From NCBI GenBank assembly GCA_902604355.1, contig CACKYN010000003.1:1-64000 (forward strand): a stretch of DNA of 64,000 nt, given 5' to 3'. Below the pieces are notes generated by a model. That model was given only the letters and a program-made list of their open reading frames with translations, did not search any database and was not told the DNA's origin. A program made the translations under genes and the position numbers. This DNA is from an uncultured Pelagibacteraceae bacterium. Its GTDB lineage: Bacteria; Pseudomonadota; Alphaproteobacteria; Pelagibacterales; Pelagibacteraceae. Below are positions 57,430 to 64,000 of this stretch, one piece after another. Position 1 is the stretch's first letter; every line of letters starts with the position of its first letter.

Positions 57430-57737
57430 TATTTACCCTTTTTCTTTTTTTTATACATTGCAAGCATTCTTTGCGTTACTAGGAAGCCCCCAAAAATATT
57501 AATTGCTGCCAATGATATTGCTAAAAACCCAAAGATACTTGAAGTGTTAAATATATTATTAGAATTTCCAGCTAAGCCTGCAATAATTGCGCCAACAATA
57601 ATTACTGATGAAATTGCATTAGTAACAGACATTAAAGGAGTATGCAGTGATGGAGTTACACTCCAAACCACATAGTATCCTATAAAAATTGAGAGGATAA
57701 AAATACTTAATCTAAATATGAAAGGGTCTATTTCCAT
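57429..57737 (-). CDS. NAD(P) transhydrogenase subunit alpha, membrane part
   Basis: GYYVVWSVTPSLHTPLMSVTNAISSVIIVGA; split pntA arrangement. Confidence 0.95.
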   Translation of the reverse strand: MEIDPFIFRLSIFILSIFIGYYVVWSVTPSLHTPLMSVTNAISSVIIVGAIIAGLAGNSNNIFNTSSIFGFLAISLAAINIFGGFLVTQRMLAMYKKKKKGK

Positions 57738-57741
57738 GATT

Positions 57742-58830
57742 TTATTTTATTAAAGTTTTTTCTATTATCTCGTCTTCTAAATTTATATTTATTTTTTTAT
57801 TCTCTTTATCATATAAATTTGAGACAAAATTAAATACATTTTTTGCGTATAAATTTGATGCGGAAGTTGGAAGTCTATTTAAAATATTACTTTCCCCCAT
57901 TATTTTAACTCCATTTTTATCTATGATTTCATCAACTTTAGTGTGTGCTGTGTTTCCACCTTGTATTGCAGCCAGATCATAAATTATTGAACCAGCTTTC
58001 ATATTATTAATCATATCTTCTTTAATAATAACTGGCGCTTTTTTTCCAGGAATTAAAGCGGTACAAACTACAATATCTATTTTCTTTAAAGTTTCGGATA
58101 ATAGTTCTTCTTGCTTTTTTTTAAAATCATCTGATGCTTCTTTAGCATAACCCCCTTCAGTCTCAAGATTTTCTGCACCCTCAACTGTTAAAAATTTTCC
58201 TCCCAAACTTTCAACTTGTTCTTTTGAGGCCATTCTAACATCTGTAGCAAATACGACTGCTCCCATTCGTTTTGCTGTTGCGATAGCTTGTAATCCTGCA
58301 ACTCCTGCACCAACAACTAATACTTTTGCTGCAGGAATAGTACCTGCTGCTGTCATCATCATTGGGATTGCTTTTTCATAATTAGCAAATGAATCTACCA
58401 CAGCTTTATAACCAGCAAGGTTTGCTTGTGAGGATAATATATCCATAGATTGAGCTCTTGTGATCCGAGGAAGTAATTCAAGTGAAAACGCATTGATATT
58501 TTTTTTTACTAAATTATCTATTTCTTCTTTATTATCATATGGATTTAAGACCCCAATAAATGTTTGATTTTGTTTTAATATAGAATTTTTGTCCTCACTC
58601 AATAAACCTAATTGAACAATAATATCTGCATTATTTAGAATTTCTTTTTCATCATTAGAAGTTGACACTCCTAAATCTTTATATTCCTCATCTTTAATTC
58701 CAAGATGATTTCCATAATTTTCGGATAATGAAACTTCTAAACCAAGAGATATGTATTTTTTTGCAATCTCAGGAGTAATTGCTATTCTTTTTTCAACTTT
58801 TTGATTTTCTAAAATAGAGGCAATTTTCAT
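57742..58830 (-). CDS. pntA: NAD(P) transhydrogenase subunit alpha, NAD-binding part
   Basis: EKRIAITPEIAKKYISLG; VLVVGAGVAGLQAIATAKRMGAVV. Confidence 0.96.
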   Translation of the reverse strand: MKIASILENQKVEKRIAITPEIAKKYISLGLEVSLSENYGNHLGIKDEEYKDLGVSTSNDEKEILNNADIIVQLGLLSEDKNSILKQNQTFIGVLNPYDNKEEIDNLVKKNINAFSLELLPRITRAQSMDILSSQANLAGYKAVVDSFANYEKAIPMMMTAAGTIPAAKVLVVGAGVAGLQAIATAKRMGAVVFATDVRMASKEQVESLGGKFLTVEGAENLETEGGYAKEASDDFKKKQEELLSETLKKIDIVVCTALIPGKKAPVIIKEDMINNMKAGSIIYDLAAIQGGNTAHTKVDEIIDKNGVKIMGESNILNRLPTSASNLYAKNVFNFVSNLYDKENKKININLEDEIIEKTLIK

Positions 58831-58839
58831 AAGCTAATT

Positions 58840-58950
58840 TTATAGTAAGAATATTGCCATTAAAACTAAAACACAAATAACTGCGACTGTTCCCCACAAC
58901 ACAAACTTTGTAAAATTATTCCATGTATTCTTATGGTTTTCATTATCCAT
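58840..58950 (-). CDS. Probable aa3-type cytochrome c oxidase subunit IV (36 aa; absent from ORF track)
   Basis: Hand translation MDNENHKNTWNNFTKFVLWGTVAVICVLVLMAIFLL*; single TM; located upstream of pntA. Confidence 0.65.
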   Translation of the reverse strand: MDNENHKNTWNNFTKFVLWGTVAVICVLVLMAIFLL

Positions 58951-58955
58951 AAAAA

Positions 58956-59081
58956 TTACTTTTGTCTTGCTTTAAATTTAGGATTTGTTTTATTTATAAC
59001 GTAAACCCTACCTCTTCTTCTTACTAGTTTAGAGTTAAGATCTCTTTTTTTAATCGATTTTAAAGAACTTTTAATTTTCAT
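58956..59081 (-). CDS. rpmJ: 50S ribosomal protein L36 (41 aa; absent from ORF track)
   Basis: Hand translation [41 protein letters not shown]. Confidence 0.92.
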   Translation of the reverse strand: MKIKSSLKSIKKRDLNSKLVRRRGRVYVINKTNPKFKARQK

Positions 59082-59965
59082 AATTTGTGGTTCTTAATAA
59101 AGGAACTTATATAATCTTTCAATTCTAATTTACCATATTTTTGAATTATTTTATTATTATTAGTCAATTTTGTTAAAGCAGAAGCATATCTTTCACCCAA
59201 TCTTGGTTTCAAAAACGTAAACTTGCATCTAAACATTTTAGCAACCTCTAAAATTGTGTAAGATTTTTTACTGCTAATACTGTAATATGTAGATTTGTTT
59301 AGTCTAAAGGCCTCATAACATATACTTACCGTGTCTAGAATATGAGTAAATCTCCTTGTTTGGTTACCAGGCTTTACAATCGTAAGTGGTTTCTTATTTA
59401 AATATTGATTTTCAAATATACCTATGACGGTCGCCATATCCCCAACTTTTATTTGATTTGGTCCATACACATTATAAAAAAAAATTACTTCAAATTTAAA
59501 ATTAAACCACTTTTTTAAATTTTCTAATAATTCTAAATTTTTAGATTTAGTAAATGCATAAGGTGAAAGATTTTTATCTTTGCCATTATTTCCTAAACTT
59601 GCTGATGTTGCAGAATAAATAAGTTTTATTTTATTATCTAAACAAAATTTAAAAACTGCTTTTGACCCTATTGTATTAGATTTGTAACATTCATCGAACT
59701 TTTTAAAACTTTGAAAAATTCTTGAAAATTCTCCAAAATGAAAAATAGATTTAATCTTATTTTTTTGTTTATTCAAAATTTTATTGATATTTACAGTACT
59801 ACCTTTAATATATTTCACTCTTTTATTTGCTACATGATTTTTTTTTAAACCAGTTGAATAATCGTCTAAACTTAAAATTTTAAATTTTGTTTTCTTTAGC
59901 AAGAGGTAAATTAGATTTGACCCTACAAAACCAGCACCTCCAGTTACAACGATGAAATTTTTCAT
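59078..59965 (-). CDS. NAD-dependent epimerase/dehydratase (start corrected from 60019 to 59965)
   Basis: [25 protein letters not shown] Rossmann motif; upstream codons lie in the 5S rRNA. Confidence 0.9.
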   Translation of the reverse strand: MKNFIVVTGGAGFVGSNLIYLLLKKTKFKILSLDDYSTGLKKNHVANKRVKYIKGSTVNINKILNKQKNKIKSIFHFGEFSRIFQSFKKFDECYKSNTIGSKAVFKFCLDNKIKLIYSATSASLGNNGKDKNLSPYAFTKSKNLELLENLKKWFNFKFEVIFFYNVYGPNQIKVGDMATVIGIFENQYLNKKPLTIVKPGNQTRRFTHILDTVSICYEAFRLNKSTYYSISSKKSYTILEVAKMFRCKFTFLKPRLGERYASALTKLTNNNKIIQKYGKLELKDYISSFIKNHKL

Positions 59966-59973
59966 TTTAGATA

Positions 59974-60091
59974 TGCCTGGCAATGTCCTACTCTTCCGTA
60001 TCTTAAGACAAAGTACCATCGGCGCAGAAAGGCTTGACTTCCGAGTTCGGAATGGGATCGGGTATGACCCTTTCGCAATAATTACCAGGCA
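59974..60091 (-). rRNA. rrf: 5S ribosomal RNA
   Basis: Minus strand TGCCTGGTAATTATTGCGAAAGGGTCATACCCGATCCCATTCCGAACTCGGAAGTCAAGCC...CATTGCCAGGCA; closing stem TGCCTGG/CCAGGCA. Confidence 0.96.
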
Positions 60092-60138
60092 ATGCGTTAT
60101 ACTTAAATTAACTTTTTAAGTCCAGAAATATTTTATAT

Positions 60139-60894
60139 TTAAACTAACTTTAGTTTATCTTCTTTAGAGGGATAGTTGATTAAAACTGCGTTTCTAGAGC
60201 CTTTGTAAACAAATAAACTTCCACAAGAAATACCAATACTTCCGTATTTCTCGATAGCTTCTTTAAGATCTAGCAGACTTCCAGCTCCACCCAAAATAGT
60301 AACCGGAACTTTTATATTATTAATTATTGAGTCAATCAATTCATAATTAAAACCTTTCATTGTTCCATCTTGATCAATTGAATTAATAACTATTTCTCCG
60401 ACTCCTAATTCTTGTAATTTTTCTATCAATTCTAAAATATCAATATTTATTTTTTTTTTTCCATTATGAATAAAAATTGAAAAATTCTCATTTACCTTCA
60501 TAATATCTATAATTACAACTGCACTATTTGATCCTGAAAAATTAGATATTTCAGACACAATGTTATAATTTTCAAAAATAATTGAACTTACAGCAATCTT
60601 TTCAACACCATAACTGAATATTTTTTTAGCTTGTTCTAAATTTTTTATTCCTCCACCGTAACAAATTGGCATTCTAGACTCTCTAGCAATTTTTTTAATT
60701 AATTGAAAATTTGGCTCGTACTGTTTAACTGTTGCATCTATATCTAATAAAAAAAGTTCATCTGCTTTTTTCTCATTAAATATTTTTACAGCATTGATTG
60801 GATCTCCAATATAATTTGGATTTCTAAAATTAATAGTTTTTACTAGATCATTCTTTGAAAGTAATAAACAAGGAATAATTCTTGGAAGAAGCAT
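60139..60894 (-). CDS. HisF2/AglZ-type acetamidino sugar modification protein (HisF paralogue)
   Basis: MLLPRIIPCLLLSKNDLVKTINFRNPNYIGDPINAVKIFNEKKADELFLLDIDATV; glycan gene context. Confidence 0.88.
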   Translation of the reverse strand: MLLPRIIPCLLLSKNDLVKTINFRNPNYIGDPINAVKIFNEKKADELFLLDIDATVKQYEPNFQLIKKIARESRMPICYGGGIKNLEQAKKIFSYGVEKIAVSSIIFENYNIVSEISNFSGSNSAVVIIDIMKVNENFSIFIHNGKKKINIDILELIEKLQELGVGEIVINSIDQDGTMKGFNYELIDSIINNIKVPVTILGGAGSLLDLKEAIEKYGSIGISCGSLFVYKGSRNAVLINYPSKEDKLKLV

Positions 60895-61505
60895 TACAAC
60901 TGAGCAAAATTTTTTAGTATCTTTAAACCGCTGTCATGACTTTTTTCAGGATGAAACTGTATTCCATAGATATTATCATTTTTTATAACACATGGAAATT
61001 CATGACCATAATTTGTTTCTGCTAGAATATTTTTTTGGTTTACACAATTAAAATAATATGAATGACAAAAATAAAAATACTCATCTTCTTCTAGGCCACT
61101 TAATAATAAGTCATTGTTAGTAATTTTTATTGAGTTCCAGCCCATATGAGGCAGTCTTAAATTATTTTGATTTTCTGAATTTATTTTTCTTACATCTGCA
61201 TTAATCCATTTTAAACCAGAATTTTTTCCTTCAGAGCTATTCTTAGCAAAAATCTGCATTCCAACACAAATTCCAAGTATTTTTTTATTTTTTTCAAATA
61301 TTTGTCTCTGAATTTCTAAAATAAAGTTAGACTTATTTAATAAAGTCATCGCACTATCAAAAGCTCCAACTCCAGGAAGAATAAATTTTTCCGATTTATC
61401 AAAATCTTTAGGGGAGCTTATTATTATATTTTGAATTTTTAATTTGTTATAAATATTTGATATTGCATTAATATTTCCTAGACCATAATCTATAATTCCT
61501 ATCAT
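60894..61505 (-). CDS. HisH2-type glutamine amidotransferase (HisH paralogue)
   Basis: IIDYGLGNINAISN, LGICVGMQIFAKNSSEG, GIQFHPEKSHDSGL. Confidence 0.9.
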   Translation of the reverse strand: MIGIIDYGLGNINAISNIYNKLKIQNIIISSPKDFDKSEKFILPGVGAFDSAMTLLNKSNFILEIQRQIFEKNKKILGICVGMQIFAKNSSEGKNSGLKWINADVRKINSENQNNLRLPHMGWNSIKITNNDLLLSGLEEDEYFYFCHSYYFNCVNQKNILAETNYGHEFPCVIKNDNIYGIQFHPEKSHDSGLKILKNFAQL

Positions 61506-61693
61506 TGGATTATTCTTTTTTCTAATCTAAAAAGCCTTAATAATTTTGTAAAAAAATTAATTAATCTATAATTAGACTCATAATCTCTAAATGTCTTATT
61601 ATTTTGAGTCAAAAATAATTTTAGTTCATCAACTGATATTTCTAGCTTATTTGCATGCTTTATGATTGGATCATTTCCGGGTTCTTTATTTAA
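61502..61693 (-). pseudogene. C-terminal remnant resembling WbpG/PseA-family N-acetyl sugar amidotransferase
   Basis: 63 codons open between TGA at 61694-61696 and TGA at 61502-61504: ...DPIIKHANKLEISVDELKLFLTQNNKTFRDYESNYRLINFFTKLLRLFRLEKRIIQ*; stop overlaps hisH2 ATG (ATGA); wbpG-hisH2-hisF2 is a recurring order. Confidence 0.6.
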
Positions 61694-63269
61694 TCAAGTT
61701 ATTGGCGCTACAATAATTAGTAAAAATATTAGTTTAAGAAAAATACTTTATCCAATGTTTATATTTAGCTTAATAATTATACTATACTTATCAACAAAAA
61801 TTCCATTAGAGATTTTTGTAAATTCCTCAAATTTTTTAATTAATGATAAGCAAATTATTATTTATCTTACTTTGTTTTTTTCAATCATAGGGCTAAATTT
61901 TATGATCATAGCCCTTTATTTTAGACAAAAAAACATATTCTCAAATGTTTCAAGAGAAAATTCATTTATAGTGGATATGTATTATAGCCTAAGTATTATT
62001 TTAATTGTTCCGACAATATATTTGATATTTGGAACAAATGAAATTTATTATTCAATAGGTTTTTTAATAAGTTCAATTTTAGCGTTAATTTTTTATATTT
62101 CCCCAACTATAAATTTAAAACAAAGAAAAATTTTTAAGTTTCTTATAACTATAATTTTAATTCCATTTTTTATAGTTTACTATGATCAAGATTTAAAATT
62201 TTATCTAATTAGTTTTGATTTTATAGACTCTATAACTCTTGACAGTACAAAAAATAGGCTTAGTAATTTTTTAATTTTTTTACCTGTAATATTATATTTA
62301 GGTTTAAAAAATATTGGGAATAAAATAATTTCAACGAGTTATGTCCTTACAGCAATATTATGTATTGCAAGCCTAAATTTATTTAGAAATCAAGTTACGA
62401 TTGAAACTCATTTAAATCTTGTGCAAATTCTTATACCAATGACATTTCTAATCTTAGGTGATTTGTTTTTTAAAAAACAAGATAATATATTTATATTTTA
62501 TCTATACTCATTTTCTATTTTTTTTGCATATATTGTTACTTGTAATGTATTAACTTTTATCGATTTGGAAATATTTAGACAATATTCAAGTATCGTGTCT
62601 TCAAGATTATACCATACACAAACGTTATTTATTTTGTTTTTTTCTTTTTTTTCATTAATCAAAATTATAAAAAAAAAAATTAATAAATATATTCTTAATT
62701 TTTATATAATAAACTTATTGATTTTTTGCATCATGCAATCTGGTGCTTATTTAAATTTAGCTATTATATTTTTATATTTTTATATTTTTTTTGTTTACAC
62801 CAACAAAAAAAGCACTGTGTTATTTTCAATAATATTCATTATTTCTATTTTCTTTAATTATCAAGACATTAGTATTGTGATCAATACTTTTACAGACTCA
62901 TTTATATTTTATTTAATTAATATTTTTTCAAATTTACACTCAATACTATTTGGTTTTAATTATTTTAATGAGATGTATGAAATTCAAGCTGCAAGTAATT
63001 TTTATTTAGATTTTATTTATAATTTTGGTCTATTGGGCTTAATGCCCTTTTTGTTTTTAATAATCCATACCATTAAAAAGATAAAATCTCCCAAATCAGG
63101 ATATTTAAATTTTGATATGATTTCTTTTATTTTTTTTATTTTAGTTTTTCCTTCATTTACTTTATCTTTAGGAGATATATTCATAGGAAGTATAGTTTAT
63201 TTGCACTGGTCTATTTTATTAAAAAAAAACGATAAAAATTATTTAAAAGAAAATGTTCAGGTATCTTAA
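61662..63269 (+). CDS. Multi-pass membrane protein, O-antigen polymerase-like (N-terminus may derive from a flippase)
   Basis: Many TM segments; ILFGFNYFNEMYEIQAASNFYLDFIYNFGLLGLMPFLFLI resembles the Wzy/ligase C-terminal region. Confidence 0.6.
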   Translation: MIGSFPGSLFNQVIGATIISKNISLRKILYPMFIFSLIIILYLSTKIPLEIFVNSSNFLINDKQIIIYLTLFFSIIGLNFMIIALYFRQKNIFSNVSRENSFIVDMYYSLSIILIVPTIYLIFGTNEIYYSIGFLISSILALIFYISPTINLKQRKIFKFLITIILIPFFIVYYDQDLKFYLISFDFIDSITLDSTKNRLSNFLIFLPVILYLGLKNIGNKIISTSYVLTAILCIASLNLFRNQVTIETHLNLVQILIPMTFLILGDLFFKKQDNIFIFYLYSFSIFFAYIVTCNVLTFIDLEIFRQYSSIVSSRLYHTQTLFILFFSFFSLIKIIKKKINKYILNFYIINLLIFCIMQSGAYLNLAIIFLYFYIFFVYTNKKSTVLFSIIFIISIFFNYQDISIVINTFTDSFIFYLINIFSNLHSILFGFNYFNEMYEIQAASNFYLDFIYNFGLLGLMPFLFLIIHTIKKIKSPKSGYLNFDMISFIFFILVFPSFTLSLGDIFIGSIVYLHWSILLKKNDKNYLKENVQVS

Positions 63270-64000
63270 ATATATATTTATAACAGTATTCACAATTTTA
63301 TTTTTTATCGGATTAGATAATTATATTGGATCAAAATTATTGTATACTTTATTTAGTATTTTAGCACTAATTATGGTTTTAATTCCTTTTAAAAAGGAAT
63401 TTTATTTTTTTGAAATTTTTTTTACAATTATCATTTTTACAACTTTTTGGTTAGATTTTGTGGTTACAATATCTTTTTTAAATTCTAATTTCATTGAAGG
63501 ACGTGGAGCATTTGATTTTTCAGCAAATTCTTTCGATAAAATTTTAATTATTGTTAATTATTTATTCTTATCAATAATTATCTCAATTATTACAAGATCT
63601 TATTTTTTCCCAAAAAAAAAATTATTTTTAAATAAATTAAATTTACTGAGTCATTCACGATTATTTTTTGAAAAAAATCGATTTCTTCTTTTTTTTGGGT
63701 TAATTTCATTCGTATTTATTATTAGTTATATTAATTTTTACTTTTCGATATATCAAAGAGGTGTAATTTCAAAAATTGAAATAAACTTTTTAATAGAGGG
63801 AATAATAAAATGGCTTTTATTATTTGGGTTTTCGTCTTTTTTTTGTATTTTAATTGATCTATTGATTTCAAATAAAATTTATAAAAAAACTCATATTTTT
63901 TTTTATTCTTTTTTTCTTATTCTAGAAACATTTATGTCTAATATTTCAATTTTAAGTAGAGGTAATTTTCTTAATTCTTCCTCAATTATTTTTGCAGTTT
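63253..64000 (+). CDS. Multi-pass membrane protein, partial at window end; possible polysaccharide polymerase
   Basis: Hand translation from ATG 63253: MFRYLKYIFITVFTILFFIGLDNYIGSKLLYTLFSILALIMVLIPFKKE..., open to window end. Confidence 0.6.
   Translation, partial: MFRYLKYIFITVFTILFFIGLDNYIGSKLLYTLFSILALIMVLIPFKKEFYFFEIFFTIIIFTTFWLDFVVTISFLNSNFIEGRGAFDFSANSFDKILIIVNYLFLSIIISIITRSYFFPKKKLFLNKLNLLSHSRLFFEKNRFLLFFGLISFVFIISYINFYFSIYQRGVISKIEINFLIEGIIKWLLLFGFSSFFCILIDLLISNKIYKKTHIFFYSFFLILETFMSNISILSRGNFLNSSSIIFAV

Noticed and set aside
57191-57463. 90-aa minus-strand ORF overlapping pntB
   Set aside because: Alternative frame of pntB on the same strand, Cys/Asn/Arg/Phe-rich as expected from frame-shifted AT-rich coding sequence.
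59966-60019. N-terminal extension of the epimerase ORF (MVLCLKIRKSRTLPGISK)
   Set aside because: These codons lie mostly within the 5S rRNA gene; [15 protein letters not shown] at 59965 is the natural start.

Overview
The window is about 64 kb of a very AT-rich, compact alphaproteobacterial chromosome. Gene content and order look like the SAR11 / Candidatus Pelagibacter clade (inferred; no search was run). Most of it is core metabolism and housekeeping: leuA-ilvCHB-miaA, degP-hflCK, mrp, thyX, ppdK, glySQ, aroC, dxs-ispA-xseB, rpoH, purA, thiD, glmM, folP, ftsH, tilS, cpoB-pal-tolBARQ, yebC, zapA, tkt-gap-pgk-fba, efp, pntAB. RNA genes found by eye are a circularly permuted two-piece tmRNA, tRNA-Arg(TCG), tRNA-fMet(CAT) and a 5S rRNA. 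Two accessory regions stand out. (1) The tmRNA locus has a 27-bp near-perfect duplication of the end of its coding piece 748 bp downstream, bracketing a lipoprotein gene and lying just before an O-acyltransferase gene; this looks like an integration scar. (2) From about 60 kb onward there is a surface-polysaccharide region (hisF2/hisH2-type amidination genes, a truncated sugar-amidotransferase remnant, Wzx/Wzy-like membrane proteins) directly behind a 5S rRNA with no adjacent 23S, matching the SAR11 hypervariable region 2 described between 23S and 5S. Other points include a frameshifted suhB, a phage-like RuvC at the ruvC locus with ruvAB/ybgC absent, two short genes missed by the ORF track (rpmJ and an aa3 oxidase subunit IV-like peptide), and a hairpin abutting the ilvB start codon. 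I did not find a clearly new multi-gene system. The tmRNA-associated duplication and the 5S/HVR2 junction are the best leads.
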